Part shown: piece after piece, positions 51,383 through 61,173 of the stretch
Layout of the letters: each line of letters starts with the position of its first letter
How positions within the stretch are numbered: position 1 is the first letter of the stretch
Assembly (NCBI RefSeq): GCF_007858975.2
Contig: NZ_CP042220.2
Coordinates: forward strand, 1,984,001-2,048,000
Direction of reading: 5' to 3'
Length of the DNA stretch: 64,000 bases
DNA from: Dickeya poaceiphila
Lineage (GTDB): Bacteria > Pseudomonadota > Gammaproteobacteria > Enterobacterales > Enterobacteriaceae
Program-made: the position numbers and the translations under genes
Notes under the pieces: model-generated
Told to the model about the DNA's origin: nothing
Databases searched by the model: none
The model's input: the letters and a program-made list of their open reading frames with translations, nothing else

Positions 51383-51412
51383 AAAAAAGCCCCAACGAAG
51401 GCGTCGGGGCTT
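51383..51412 (-). terminator. Terminator after togB
   Basis: Read on the minus strand, AAGCCCCGACGCC and a complementary TTGGGGCTT are followed by TTTTTA. It ends the pelW-togMNAB operon. Confidence 0.88.
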
Positions 51413-51430
51413 AAAAGAAATAATCAGTAA

Positions 51431-52723
51431 TTATTCTTTCATGGCGCGTTTCAGAATACGCTCAGCCTGGCGTTGGAAATATTTGGCCGTTTCTTCCACC
51501 GATTTTTGACCGTAATCGATATACTGAATGGCATCGCCAAACAGGGCGACAATCTGCGGGTCGTCAAAATAAGGCGAGGTTTTGGTGTCATGCGGCAAAG
51601 ACAAGGCCAGATTCAGGCCCGCTACCGATGGATCGCTATCCTTGATGATGCCGTCGGCGCGTAACTGTGCAACAGCGGCTTTACTCAATGGTACACCACG
51701 CTCCAGACCCAGCGCCTGAATGCCTTCCTTGCTGTTCAACAGGTAGTTGATCAGCATGGCGGCTTCTTTCGGGTGCTTGCTGGATTTGCCGATGGACAAC
51801 ATCTGAGCCGGTTTGAAGAACAACCCCGCTTCTTTGGCGCCTGGCAACATCGGGTAAGCGCCCAGTTCCAGTTTGGCAGGTGGTTGCAGGTTGTCTGAAT
51901 ATTTGGTGATAGTGGAGTTCCACATGTAGGTGCCGCCCCAGTCACCGGTAATCCACGGTTTCATTTCATACATGTTGCTCTTGCCGAATGACGCATAGTA
52001 TTTCGCCGACGGCATAACGTGGGCATCAACCAGCTTTTTGTACATTTCGAAGAATTCTATCCATTGTGCATCGGTATAGGAGAACTTCTTGTTTTTTTCA
52101 TCCACCGCCGGGATGCCATATTTCTGCACCATGTAAGAGTTCAACAATGCCAGTGAGTCCTGATGTTCCAGTACCAGCGGGTAGAATTGATCGCCCAATT
52201 TTTCCTTGAACACTTTGCCGGCGTTCAGCAACTCATCCCAGTTTTTCGGTGCGGATAAGCCGGATTTCTTCCAGGTTTCGGTGTTGTAATAAAATACACG
52301 GGCCGTCACGGAGATCGGAATTCCGTTCAGTTTGCCGTCTACCGTGGTGGCTTGCAGTTCTTTCGCATCAAACTGCGACAGATCCAACACGTCTTTCACC
52401 TTGTTCAGATCGTAGAAGCCATCACCGGTGCGGGAGAAAATTGGTAACCAGTTCCAGTTGGTTTGCATGATGTCTGGCTCGGTGTTGCCAGCGATCTGGG
52501 TAGTCAGGCGCGACAGATGACCATCCCAACCGGTGTATTCTGCTTTTACTTTGATGTCCGGATATTTTTTCTGGAATTCATCAATCGCTTTCAACGTCAC
52601 CTGGTGGCGGCCATTGCCACCCCACCATGACATGCGTAGATCAACCTGATCAGCGGCGAAAGACTGGTGTGCTATCAGAGCCAGAGAAGAGGCAATCAAT
52701 GTTCGTAGGATGACTTTTTTCAT
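51431..52723 (-). CDS. togB: Oligogalacturonide-binding protein TogB
   Basis: A 430-residue periplasmic solute-binding protein of the ABC transporter TogMNAB. A classical signal peptide ends near AHQSFAADQ (about residue 23). The mature protein is a cluster-type sugar-binding fold (LRMSWWGGNGRHQVTLKA). It captures short oligogalacturonides released by pectate lyases. Unlike togM and togN it ends the operon, 14 bases after togA. Confidence 0.95.
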   Translation of the reverse strand: MKKVILRTLIASSLALIAHQSFAADQVDLRMSWWGGNGRHQVTLKAIDEFQKKYPDIKVKAEYTGWDGHLSRLTTQIAGNTEPDIMQTNWNWLPIFSRTGDGFYDLNKVKDVLDLSQFDAKELQATTVDGKLNGIPISVTARVFYYNTETWKKSGLSAPKNWDELLNAGKVFKEKLGDQFYPLVLEHQDSLALLNSYMVQKYGIPAVDEKNKKFSYTDAQWIEFFEMYKKLVDAHVMPSAKYYASFGKSNMYEMKPWITGDWGGTYMWNSTITKYSDNLQPPAKLELGAYPMLPGAKEAGLFFKPAQMLSIGKSSKHPKEAAMLINYLLNSKEGIQALGLERGVPLSKAAVAQLRADGIIKDSDPSVAGLNLALSLPHDTKTSPYFDDPQIVALFGDAIQYIDYGQKSVEETAKYFQRQAERILKRAMKE

Positions 52724-52737
52724 CGGTTATACTCCTG

Positions 52738-53865
52738 TTAAAGAGAGATATTTTGTTCTGTTTTTGCATCGAAAATATGGCATTTATCCATATCAAATCT
52801 GAAATACACCTGACGATTCAGACCATTGCTAATAATCATCCTCGCTTCGTCTGACGGCATACGGCTGGTCAGTTCAAAACCATCGACCTTGATGTACATA
52901 AAGAATTCGTGGCCCATGTTCTCAGCACGCACCAGCTCACCCTGGAAATGACCGCCGTCGAAAGGCGTTTCCGATACCGTGACATATTCCGGACGAACAC
53001 CGAAGCAGATGTCTTTACCCACGTAGTCGCGTACTTTGTCTTGCCGCGATTGGCTAAGGCTCATGGTATAGTGGCCTACCTGCAACGAGATCTGGCCGTT
53101 ATCTTCCAGCAATTTGCCCGATTTGATGTTCATTTCCGGCGCACCGATAAAACCGGCGACAAACATATTCTTCGGGAAGTGGTACAGGTTATCCGGCGTA
53201 TCCACCTGCATGATGTGACCCAGTTTCATGACGCAGATACGGTCGCCCATGGTCATGGCTTCAGTCTGATCGTGCGTCACGTAGACGCTGGTAGCGGGGT
53301 GGCCGCTCTTTTTCAATTGCTTATGCAGATCCGAAATACGGATACGCATTGAGGCGCGCAGTTTGGCGTCCAGGTTGGAAAGCGGTTCGTCGAACAGGAA
53401 GACATCCGGCTTTTTCACGATGGCGCGACCGACCGCCACACGCTGCGCCTGACCGCCGGACAACTGGCGTGGCAGGCGGTCCATCAACTCTTCCAGTTCC
53501 AGAATCTTAGCGGCTTCATTAACCTGTTCGTCGATCTTGTCTTTCGGCATCTTGCTGAGCTTCAGGCCGAAGGCCAGGTTTTCTCGAACCGTCATGTGCG
53601 GGTAGAGGGCATAATTCTGGAACACCATGGCAATACCGCGATCTTTCGGCGCCAGATTATTGACTATTTTGTCACCGATGCGAACTTCACCGCCGCTGAT
53701 GGTTTCCAGCCCAGCCAACATGCGCAAGGTTGTGGATTTCGCACAGCCTGATGGTCCTACAATCACCATGAATTCGCCGTCTTTGATCGTCAGGTTGATA
53801 CCGTGAACGGCTTTGAAACCGTTGGAGTAGACTTTTTCCAGTTTGTTGAAAATGACTTCAGCCAT
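52738..53865 (-). CDS. togA: Oligogalacturonide ABC transporter ATPase TogA
   Basis: A 375-residue MalK/UgpC-type ATPase. Walker A is GPSGCAKST (Ala where MalK has Gly), the signature is LSGGQAQRVAVGRA, Walker B VFLFDEPLSNLDAKL and the switch His lies in YVTHDQTEAM. A C-terminal TOBE-type regulatory domain follows. A dimer should drive import through TogM-TogN. Gaps of 13-14 bases to togN and togB support one mRNA. Confidence 0.96.
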   Translation of the reverse strand: MAEVIFNKLEKVYSNGFKAVHGINLTIKDGEFMVIVGPSGCAKSTTLRMLAGLETISGGEVRIGDKIVNNLAPKDRGIAMVFQNYALYPHMTVRENLAFGLKLSKMPKDKIDEQVNEAAKILELEELMDRLPRQLSGGQAQRVAVGRAIVKKPDVFLFDEPLSNLDAKLRASMRIRISDLHKQLKKSGHPATSVYVTHDQTEAMTMGDRICVMKLGHIMQVDTPDNLYHFPKNMFVAGFIGAPEMNIKSGKLLEDNGQISLQVGHYTMSLSQSRQDKVRDYVGKDICFGVRPEYVTVSETPFDGGHFQGELVRAENMGHEFFMYIKVDGFELTSRMPSDEARMIISNGLNRQVYFRFDMDKCHIFDAKTEQNISL

Positions 53866-53878
53866 GATAAATCCTCAA

Positions 53879-54781
53879 TTAACCTTTAATTCCGCTGCTG
53901 GTAACGCCCTGAACGAAGTAGCGCTGAGCCATGAAGAAAATGATGATGGACGGCAGAATGGAAATACTCGCCATTGCCAGAATTTCGTTCCATGGTGCGC
54001 CTTCTGTCACGTCGATAGACATTTTCAAAGCCAGCGCAATGGGGTATTTGTCCACGCTGTAAACGTAAATCAGTGGGCCGATAAAATCGTTCATTGACCA
54101 CATAAACTGGAACAGGGCGACCGAAATAATGGCCGGTTTCAGAATCGGCACCACTACGTACCACAGCACCTGCCAGGAGTTGCAACCATCTATCTGCGCG
54201 GCTTCTTCCATATCACGCGGTACGCCGCGCAGGAACTGAATCAACATGAACACGAAGAACCCTTGAGTGGCGAACGCAACCGGTACATACAGCGGCAGGT
54301 AGCTGTTCAGCATTCCCATTTCACGGAACATGATGTACTGCGGAATCAGCAGCACGGTGCTTGGCAGCAACATGGTGGCTATCAGGGTGGCGAACCAGAA
54401 GTTCTTCCACGGAATCTCAAACCGGGCGAAACCGTAAGCCACGATAGTGGAGGAAATCACCGTCAGCACGACCTTCGGGATCACATATTTGAAGGTATTG
54501 ACCATGTAGTGACCGAAGTTGTATTCGGTGCCGGTTTTCCAGCCGTTGATAAAACCATCCCAGGTGATGTGTGTTGGCCACAGACTCAGCGTGGTGAAGA
54601 TCTCATGGTTCGGTTTGAACGATGCCGAGAACATCCACGCCAGCGGGTAGAGCATCAGGATGCCGACAGCCAACAAAATGGTGTAACGGATGCCTGCGCT
54701 GATTTTTTCACGGCGCAGCGTACGGCGAACTTCTGCCGCTGCGATATCCTGCGCAGACAGTGGAGAATGAATATCAGCCAT
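53879..54781 (-). CDS. togN: Oligogalacturonide ABC permease TogN
   Basis: A 300-residue inner-membrane permease of the MalG type with six predicted membrane segments (first at about 33-55). The cytoplasmic EAA loop, RDMEEAAQIDGCNSWQVLWY, contacts the ATPase. Its start overlaps the end of togM by eight bases, implying coupled translation. Confidence 0.95.
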   Translation of the reverse strand: MADIHSPLSAQDIAAAEVRRTLRREKISAGIRYTILLAVGILMLYPLAWMFSASFKPNHEIFTTLSLWPTHITWDGFINGWKTGTEYNFGHYMVNTFKYVIPKVVLTVISSTIVAYGFARFEIPWKNFWFATLIATMLLPSTVLLIPQYIMFREMGMLNSYLPLYVPVAFATQGFFVFMLIQFLRGVPRDMEEAAQIDGCNSWQVLWYVVVPILKPAIISVALFQFMWSMNDFIGPLIYVYSVDKYPIALALKMSIDVTEGAPWNEILAMASISILPSIIIFFMAQRYFVQGVTSSGIKG

Positions 54782-55664
54782 TTTTTCCTCCTTTATCGGC
54801 GGAGTAGAACACCCAGTATTTAGACGATTTGAAGGAGATAGCGGCGAATACGGCTACCACCAGGAACAGCACCCACGCCAGCGCTGCGCCGTACCCCATA
54901 TCAAAATATTTGAAGGCCGTATCATAGATATAGAGCGAGAACAGATAAGTGTAGTGGGTGGGGCCACCGCCGGTAATGACGTAGGGGGCGGTGAACTCCT
55001 GAAACGCCTGTGTCGTTTGCATAATGAAGTTGAAGAAGATAACCGGTGTAATCAGCGGCACGGTCACTTTCAGGAACATCTGCCATTTCGAGGCACCGTC
55101 GATCATCGCCGCTTCATACTGGGATTGCGGCACGTTTTGCAGTGCAGCCAGAAAGATCACCATGGCGGAACCAAACTGCCAGACACGCAGCAGGGTTACC
55201 GACATCAGCGCCAGTGCCGGCTCGCCGAGCCAGTTAACCGGATCGACGCCAAAAACGCCGATAAAGCTGTTCAACAGACCATCGATGGCGAACAGGGCGC
55301 GCCACAACACGGCGATAGCGACGCTGCTGCCGAGAATAGACGGTACGTAATAGGCGGTGCGGAAAAAGCCAATTCCGCGTAACTTGAAATTCAGCACGAA
55401 TGCGATAAGCAGTGCGAAAATGAGTTTCAGCGGGATAGTTAAGAAGACATAAGCAAAGGTGACGCCCATGGATTTCCAGAAAAGATCGTCCTCCATAAGC
55501 ATCCGGTGATAATTTTCCAGGCCGGTGAATGTGGGCGGACTCATTAAATCATACTCAGTAAAACTGAGTACAAACGATGAAATAAAGGGAAAGGCGGTGA
55601 AAACTATCAACCCTATTATATAGGGCGAGATATAAGCTAACCCCAGCATTCTGTTTTCGTTCAT
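54774..55664 (-). CDS. togM: Oligogalacturonide ABC permease TogM
   Basis: A 296-residue permease of the MalF/UgpA type with six membrane segments (first at about 11-34). The EAA loop reads QYEAAMIDGASKWQMFLKV. It forms the channel with TogN. The gene starts 42 bases after the pelW stop, inside the same operon. Confidence 0.95.
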   Translation of the reverse strand: MNENRMLGLAYISPYIIGLIVFTAFPFISSFVLSFTEYDLMSPPTFTGLENYHRMLMEDDLFWKSMGVTFAYVFLTIPLKLIFALLIAFVLNFKLRGIGFFRTAYYVPSILGSSVAIAVLWRALFAIDGLLNSFIGVFGVDPVNWLGEPALALMSVTLLRVWQFGSAMVIFLAALQNVPQSQYEAAMIDGASKWQMFLKVTVPLITPVIFFNFIMQTTQAFQEFTAPYVITGGGPTHYTYLFSLYIYDTAFKYFDMGYGAALAWVLFLVVAVFAAISFKSSKYWVFYSADKGGKNG

Positions 55665-55706
55665 AATGCCTACCTGCGTTAGTAATGATGAATCTGTAAA
55701 AGAAAA

Positions 55707-57338
55707 TCAGTGTATTAATTGTTGTGGGTAAATAAATTCTGTGTCGTAAATAACCCGGCTTTCTCCATTAATACGATAGTCACCATGGATATATCCCCCT
55801 TGCGTCAGGATGGCGGGGATTTCCGTCCACGTATTTCTGCAGGCGGCGATGAGTGTCAGTAAAATGGCAGGAAAGGGATCGTCAAGTCGTACATAACGAT
55901 GATGTTCAGAGCGAACGAATAAACCGTGATGGAAATGGCGTTTAAATAAAATTTCCGCCATTTGCCAGGCATATTCTGCCCATTGCGCTGATTGTGTCGC
56001 CTGCGCCAGTTCGGTAATTGCCAGCAGCAGAAAAGGAGAGGTGGATTGATGAATGCCTTGTCTTTCCAGGCGGGACAACATGGTGACGATCAGCATGTAC
56101 AGGTCGTCATCGTCGCTCAGTCGCCAGGCGCGCGCCAGCGGCAGCAAGTAATCGCCTTCCAATGGGAACGGTTTAAGAACGGTACCCGCTTTACCGTAAT
56201 AACCATCGCGTTTGAAGCGGTAGCCGGTCATGTCCTGGCCGTTATTCCACATTGGACGCAGGCTGTTGCTGTCAACATCGTACGCATATTGGTAGTAATT
56301 TTTCAGACCAACGATGACCGATGTCAGGATTTCATCGTCTGGTTGGTGGTGCAGAATATCGAGCATCGCCAGCGGGTTATCGATCAACAGCGGACGCATG
56401 TCGCGGAACAGCACGTTAGCCTCACGGGCAATGGCGCCGAATTCCGGACCGAACTGCCGCTGCGCGCGATCACCGAACCAGGATTGGGTTTGGTTATCGT
56501 CAGCCGGCACCGGCTGGCGCTGCAATGGCGAACTGAACTGGTAAGCTGGCATACCGGTTTCCGGGTTACGTGCCAGTACATATTGTCGATAAAGATGCTT
56601 ACCCCAGGCTGCTGCGTGCATATCACCGCTATGGCGAGCATAAGCAAAAGCGGCGTAAATCAGGTCGGTACCTGCATTAACGAAGGTTAGCCCTTTGGTT
56701 AACGGCAGTTCTGGCCATGTAGCGGGGTTTACCACATCGTGGCGAGAATGCAGAAATACGTTTGGGTCGCGTTGTTTGGCATAATCGCCGTGACGCCCCA
56801 GATCGAGACAGTCCCAGTTTTCTACATGTGCATTCCAGAATCCCTGAATAAAATGACGGATTTTTTTCGGATTAACCTGATAAAGAAAATCGTAATAAGG
56901 CAGATGGTGTTTTAATTCATGTACCAATGATTTAGATTCCGGCCCTTCGCTGTCCAGCGTATCGAGATTAATAAACCGGTGACCGCCCCAATAAAAAAGC
57001 CCGCTATTTTCATCGACAAAGCGACTCAGAAAATAGTCGCTCTGAGAAAATGCAGACTGGCGATATTTTTCCATTTCTGTGACGGTACTCATGGAAACCA
57101 ATAGCTTCAGCCAATTTTGCTGACTGGCAAAATTGGAAATGGGAGCGTTATGACCATCAGGAAATTGCCAGACAACGGGCGACCGTGTTTTTATCTCAAA
57201 TCCATCAGCCAATAGCGGTGTTGGATGGATGGTGCTATGGCCGTATTGCTGAATCTTTTCAATATGGCTGTTAATCGCCACTAGCCACTGGTCGATTTGC
57301 CATTTTCTGCTGGTGTTTAAATCAGTAAAAATACTCAT
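55707..57338 (-). CDS. pelW: Intracellular exopolygalacturonate lyase PelW
   Basis: A 543-residue lyase of family PL2. It has no signal peptide, consistent with the cytoplasmic PelW of Dickeya, which trims imported oligogalacturonides to unsaturated dimers that Ogl then splits. Recognised by SMSTVTEMEKYRQSAFSQSDY, FYWGGHRFINLDT, VHELKHHLPYYDF and PMWNNGQDMTGYRFKRDGYYGKAG (Arg, His and Tyr rich). It is the first gene of the pelW-togMNAB operon, with a KdgR box 42 bases upstream. Confidence 0.93.
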   Translation of the reverse strand: MSIFTDLNTSRKWQIDQWLVAINSHIEKIQQYGHSTIHPTPLLADGFEIKTRSPVVWQFPDGHNAPISNFASQQNWLKLLVSMSTVTEMEKYRQSAFSQSDYFLSRFVDENSGLFYWGGHRFINLDTLDSEGPESKSLVHELKHHLPYYDFLYQVNPKKIRHFIQGFWNAHVENWDCLDLGRHGDYAKQRDPNVFLHSRHDVVNPATWPELPLTKGLTFVNAGTDLIYAAFAYARHSGDMHAAAWGKHLYRQYVLARNPETGMPAYQFSSPLQRQPVPADDNQTQSWFGDRAQRQFGPEFGAIAREANVLFRDMRPLLIDNPLAMLDILHHQPDDEILTSVIVGLKNYYQYAYDVDSNSLRPMWNNGQDMTGYRFKRDGYYGKAGTVLKPFPLEGDYLLPLARAWRLSDDDDLYMLIVTMLSRLERQGIHQSTSPFLLLAITELAQATQSAQWAEYAWQMAEILFKRHFHHGLFVRSEHHRYVRLDDPFPAILLTLIAACRNTWTEIPAILTQGGYIHGDYRINGESRVIYDTEFIYPQQLIH

Positions 57339-57379
57339 GGACTACCTTCTTGTAGAACCTGAGGACACAGTTCTTTATA

Positions 57380-57400
57380 AATAGAAACATTGTTTTGATT
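57380..57400. promoter_or_regulatory. KdgR operator upstream of pelW-togMNAB
   Basis: AATAGAAACATTGTTTTGAT matches the KdgR box, with the GAAA-N-TTGTTTT core. It lies 42 bases before pelW, placing the uptake and lyase operon under KdgR. Confidence 0.8.
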
Positions 57401-57540
57401 GATTATATTGCTCGGATTATATCTTCGTCATGTGCTCAATAGTGAAAGTGTGATCAAAGTCGGAACGTTGTTTTGAAATTTTTTTATGAAGAATTTGGAA
57501 ACTATTGCTGGTGGCAAAATTTTTTAACTTTTTGATTTAC

Positions 57541-57571
57541 AAAAAAAGGCACAACTTGGTGTTGTGCCTTT
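57541..57571 (-). terminator. Terminator after kduD
   Basis: On the minus strand AAAGGCACAAC and GTTGTGCCTTT form an 11-pair stem followed by a run of T residues, 27 bases after the kduD stop. Confidence 0.92.
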
Positions 57572-57598
57572 GACCATGAAAAATTTTTTTTGGGAAAA

Positions 57599-58360
57599 TT
57601 AACGAGCCAGCCAGCCACCGTCAACGGCGATGGTATAACCATTGATATAATCAGATGCACTGGAGGCCAGAAAGACTGCCGGGCCTTGCAGATCTTGCGG
57701 CAGACCCCAACGGCCAGCCGGGATACGATCCAGAATTTCTTTGCTACGGTCTTGATCGGCACGCAACTGCTGGGTGTTATTGGTTGCCATGTAGCCGGGT
57801 GCAATAGCGTTGACGTTGATGTTGTGTTGCGCCCATTCATTGGCCATCAGACGGGTAATACCCATGACCGCGCTTTTGGAAGCAGTGTAGGAAGGCACGC
57901 GGATACCACCCTGGAAGGACAACATCGAAGCGATATTGATAATTTTACCGCCATGACCTTGCTTGATGAACTGACGGGCAACGGTCTGCGACATGAAGAA
58001 TACGCTCTTGATGTTCAGGTTCATCACATCGTCCCAGTTTTTCTCGCTGAACTCGATGGCGTCTTCACGACGGATAATACCGGCATTGTTGATCAGAATG
58101 TCCACTTTACCTAACTCGGCAACGGCTTTTTCCACCAGCGCCGCATGACCGGAGATATCGCTCATGTCAGCGGTCAGGCTGAGGAAACGACGGCCTGTGG
58201 CAGTGACTTTTTCGATGGTTTCTTTCGGTTCAACAATGTTGACGCCGACGATGTCACAGCCGGCTTCAGCCAGACCGACAGCCATACCCTGACCCAGGCC
58301 GGTATCGCAACCGGTGATCAGTGCCACTTTGCCTTGTAAATTGAATGAATCTAGAATCAT
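57599..58360 (-). CDS. kduD: 2-dehydro-3-deoxy-D-gluconate 5-dehydrogenase KduD
   Basis: A 253-residue short-chain dehydrogenase that reduces 2,5-diketo-3-deoxygluconate to 2-keto-3-deoxygluconate, the KdgR inducer. The coenzyme motif TGCDTGLGQGMA is near residues 17-28, NNAG near 90, and the catalytic YTASK near 158. It lies upstream of pelW on the same strand with its own terminator. I did not find a convincing KdgR box directly upstream, unlike the neighbours. Confidence 0.96.
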   Translation of the reverse strand: MILDSFNLQGKVALITGCDTGLGQGMAVGLAEAGCDIVGVNIVEPKETIEKVTATGRRFLSLTADMSDISGHAALVEKAVAELGKVDILINNAGIIRREDAIEFSEKNWDDVMNLNIKSVFFMSQTVARQFIKQGHGGKIINIASMLSFQGGIRVPSYTASKSAVMGITRLMANEWAQHNINVNAIAPGYMATNNTQQLRADQDRSKEILDRIPAGRWGLPQDLQGPAVFLASSASDYINGYTIAVDGGWLAR

Positions 58361-58422
58361 AGCGTTGATCTCTCTGTAAGCGACATAGTTTGTCGTGAGC
58401 TTGTTACTGGGGAATACCGGTT

Positions 58423-58523
58423 ATACCCATCACATTTTAGGTTGTGGTTGATTGGCTATTTTCGCTCATCCCCATTACGCCATCGGATTTGCTTACGTGC
58501 CGCTCTCCCGCAACATGAAATCT
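58423..58523. repeat. Degenerate long form of the palindromic intergenic repeat
   Basis: Starting TATACCCATCA and GGTTGTGGTTGATTGGCT, continuing TTTCGCTCATCCCCATTACG, and ending GCCGCTCTCCCGCAACATGAAA, this resembles the longer form of the palindrome at 37104 as known from related genomes, with many substitutions. It overlaps the 3' end of the unidentified frame at 58493. Confidence 0.5.
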
Positions 58524-58822
58524 TTCAGGCCAGCCGCCGTTAGTACTGTTTGTTCACTAACCTTGACATTAGCCATGTCTGAGAAAACCTGATTATCGCC
58601 AACTATCCCCAGATAAAGGCGTAACCAGTGGTACTTACGCCCGAATGAATCGATCAGCCTGGTGAAATTACCGCCTGCTCGTTCAGTAATCTTATCAATG
58701 TGGTTTTGCGTCATGGTGCAGGCGTCTGCATCAAACACGCATCCGATCAGAAACTCGCATCGCAGGCCAGCGGTATCAAGCTGGCGGACGTGATCGCCGT
58801 GGAGGCTCCGACGGATTGGCAT
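58493..58822 (-). CDS. Small open frame of unknown function between kduD and the kdgF-like gene
   Basis: A 109-residue open frame with a good ribosome site (GAGGAA six bases before ATG 58822). I do not recognise it. Residues 36-70 ([36 protein letters not shown]) read like a helical protein; no signal peptide or membrane segment is present. Its last codons run into a degenerate repeat, so the C-terminus may be secondary and the gene a remnant. The opposite strand (58700-58921) also has an open frame, so coding is not certain. Confidence 0.3.
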   Translation of the reverse strand: MPIRRSLHGDHVRQLDTAGLRCEFLIGCVFDADACTMTQNHIDKITERAGGNFTRLIDSFGRKYHWLRLYLGIVGDNQVFSDMANVKVSEQTVLTAAGLKDFMLRESGT

Positions 58823-58987
58823 GGCTGTTCCTCGATTTCAAGTAGAAATCAGGCCATGAACCTGACAGGAAAGCGCCGGGCGGAACAGATAACCTTGCGT
58901 GGCAGTGACAACGTCACCTGAGCCTTTTTGCCCGGTTCTTTCGTGTTGTGACGCGATAATAGTGTGGTTGAGATGTGAATTCAATAA

Positions 58988-59007
58988 AAATGAAATAATG
59001 TTTTATT
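58988..59007. promoter_or_regulatory. KdgR operator upstream of the kdgF-like gene
   Basis: AAATGAAATAATGTTTTATT is a good match to the KdgR box. It lies about 136 bases before the cupin gene. An AT-rich region follows, likely the promoter. Confidence 0.8.
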
Positions 59008-59143
59008 TATTTCTTGAGAGGCATCATGGTTTTGCTTATTTTATGTTTCATCTGATGCTGATGTTACTAGAATAGCGGTATTTATCCTTTGTGCTACCTT
59101 GATTATTCAAGGGAGGCACGCCGTACTACTGTAAGGAGAAACC

Positions 59144-59476
59144 ATGAGAAGGTACTTTATTGATGACGAAACGCCGTGGGAAGAGCTGGGTGGCGGCATT
59201 AAACGTAAAATCATCACCTGGAGCGATGAGCTGATGATGGTATGCGTTCATTTTGCCAAAGGTGCCATCGGTACACCGCACAAACATGATATCCATGACC
59301 AGATAGCCTATGTGGCGTCAGGCAGCTTCGAAGTAGTGATTGAAGGTGAGAAACGTATTCTGAAAACCGGCGATGCCTATATGGCGGTGAAGAATGAAAT
59401 GCACGGTGTCGTATCGCTGGAAGAAGGCAGTGTATTGATCGACACGTTCTCGCCGAAACGTGCAGATTTCCTCTGA
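59144..59476 (+). CDS. kdgF: KdgF-type cupin (unsaturated uronate linearisation)
   Basis: A 110-residue single-domain cupin matching KdgF of pectinolytic bacteria almost throughout (FIDDETPWEELGGGIKRKI). KdgF converts 4,5-unsaturated galacturonate to the linear ketouronate, joining lyase products to the KduI/KduD pathway. Metal ligands are visible: His46 and His48 (TPHKHDIHDQ), Gln53 and His87 (EMHG). A KdgR box upstream supports the role. It could be a paralogue rather than the kdgF elsewhere associated with kduI, which is not in this window. Confidence 0.88.
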   Translation: MRRYFIDDETPWEELGGGIKRKIITWSDELMMVCVHFAKGAIGTPHKHDIHDQIAYVASGSFEVVIEGEKRILKTGDAYMAVKNEMHGVVSLEEGSVLIDTFSPKRADFL

Positions 59477-59720
59477 TCTCTTCTATTTATAAGGTGCCGG
59501 CGATATTGTCGGCGCTTTGCCAAAACTCCTCCTTTTACTTTGCCTTTTATATACTTTGTCTTTTATCCGTCAGACATTGCACGCTGCCACCGGTTCGCGG
59601 CTGTGGCTAAAGAAAAGTTGACTCTGTTAAAACCTGAAGTACCCTGCTAACGGGTTTTATGGGTCTACATTTTTTTGCTCACCGTGGCACTGGGCGTGAC
59701 GTCACGCACAAGGGGAACAC

Positions 59721-60269
59721 ATGACGTATCAACAGGCTGGCCTTTTTGCCGTGATTAAGCGTATTACGGGGTGGGTCGTCTTTCTTCCTGCTTTGTTCTC
59801 GACCATTATCTCGCTGGCTAATCTCGTTCATGCTTTTACCGAGAAAAAGCCGGGTATTAATGGCGTGATGCAGGACTTCCTGCATCTGGTGGTGGAAGTG
59901 CTGCGCTTTAATACCCCGTTTCTGAACATTTTTTGGTACAACTCGCCGGTGCCTGATTTTAGTCGGCTGTTGTCAGCAGCTACCGTCATGTTCTGGCTGA
60001 TCTACCTGTTGATATTCGTTGGTCTGGCGCTACAGGTGTCAGGCTCCCGTCTGTCTCGTCAGGTTAAGCACATTCGTGAAGGGCTGGAAGATCAGTTGAT
60101 TCTGGAAAAAGCCAAAGGCGATGAAGGCAAGAGCAGAGAAGAACTGGAATCGCGGGTGGAATTACCTCGTCACACGATTCTGGTGCAATTTTTTCCGCTG
60201 TATATCCTGCCGGTTGTCGTTGCTGTGATTGGCTACCTGACGCTGAAGGTCGTGGGTATTCTGGTCTGA
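59721..60269 (+). CDS. yniB: YniB-family membrane protein
   Basis: A 182-residue inner-membrane protein with hydrophobic segments near 14-36, 84-107 and 155-178 and a charged cytosolic stretch between (HIREGLEDQLILEKAKGDEG). The match to E. coli YniB includes MTYQQAG and the LPRHTILVQFFPLYILP segment. Function is unknown. It is convergent with yniA, its neighbour in E. coli too. Confidence 0.88.
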   Translation: MTYQQAGLFAVIKRITGWVVFLPALFSTIISLANLVHAFTEKKPGINGVMQDFLHLVVEVLRFNTPFLNIFWYNSPVPDFSRLLSAATVMFWLIYLLIFVGLALQVSGSRLSRQVKHIREGLEDQLILEKAKGDEGKSREELESRVELPRHTILVQFFPLYILPVVVAVIGYLTLKVVGILV

Positions 60270-60315
60270 CGGCTCGCCGGGGCGGTGCCCCGGCATCGGT
60301 TTTTCACTCCGCGTA

Positions 60316-61173
60316 TTACAGCAATTGATTTTCTATCGCCTGCTGGGCAGTAACTACGTGCTTGCCGCCAAACAGATTAGCTCTGTTAAGCAGAGAGTAA
60401 ATTTGGTAAATAGGCTGGCGTTCAATAAAATCCTTTTCCAGCGGCCAGACACTCTGGTAACCGTCATAAATTTGCGGTGGCAATTCGGCGTGTAGCGGTA
60501 GCATAGCCAAATCGCATTCCCGGTCGCCCCAGTAGCAGGCCGGGTCGAACAGATAATAGCCGTGATCGGTATTAAGACAATTGTTGGACCACAGATCGCC
60601 GTGCAGTAATGACGGCTGGGGCTGGTGGCCGGAGAGTCGTTTTTCCACCTGAGCAATCAGTGTATCGATATCACCAAAATGCAGCCCTTTTTCTGCAGCC
60701 AGTTGCAACTGCCAGCCAATACGCTGTTCTGCAAAAAAGCTGGACCAGCGACGCTGCCAGGCATTGGGTTGTGGTGTGGTAGAGAGATCATTGTCGAAAT
60801 CGAGGCCAAATTGAGGTTGATCGCTCCATTGATGCAGCAGTGCCAGTTGTTGCCCCAGGCACCAGGCATCGTGCGCAGAGGCGGGTTTGGCACGGAGGTA
60901 TTCCAGCAGCAGGAAACTGTAGTCACGATTGCTGCCGACACCGTAGACTGCCGGTACCTGCACCGTGTTACTGCGCGCCAACAGTTCCAGTTGTTCAGCT
61001 TCTGCTCGAAATTTGGTCAGTAGCTCACGGGCATCACACTTAACGAAAACATCATGCTGACCGTAACGCAGATGCCAGGCGGAATGCACTTCACCACCGG
61101 GTAATTCCTTCCTCTCCAGAATATCGCCGGGGCCGAGATGTTCTTCCAGCAGTTGCCCAATCGTCTGCCACAT
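60316..61173 (-). CDS. yniA: Fructosamine/ketosamine-3-kinase family protein YniA
   Basis: A 285-residue kinase of the fructosamine-kinase/APH superfamily. The catalytic loop is SLLHGDLWSNN and the metal motif DPACYWGDRECDLAM. It phosphorylates sugar-derived amino adducts (deglycation) in characterised homologues; the natural substrate here is not known. Start MWQTIGQLLEEHLGPG. Confidence 0.92.
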   Translation of the reverse strand: MWQTIGQLLEEHLGPGDILERKELPGGEVHSAWHLRYGQHDVFVKCDARELLTKFRAEAEQLELLARSNTVQVPAVYGVGSNRDYSFLLLEYLRAKPASAHDAWCLGQQLALLHQWSDQPQFGLDFDNDLSTTPQPNAWQRRWSSFFAEQRIGWQLQLAAEKGLHFGDIDTLIAQVEKRLSGHQPQPSLLHGDLWSNNCLNTDHGYYLFDPACYWGDRECDLAMLPLHAELPPQIYDGYQSVWPLEKDFIERQPIYQIYSLLNRANLFGGKHVVTAQQAIENQLL

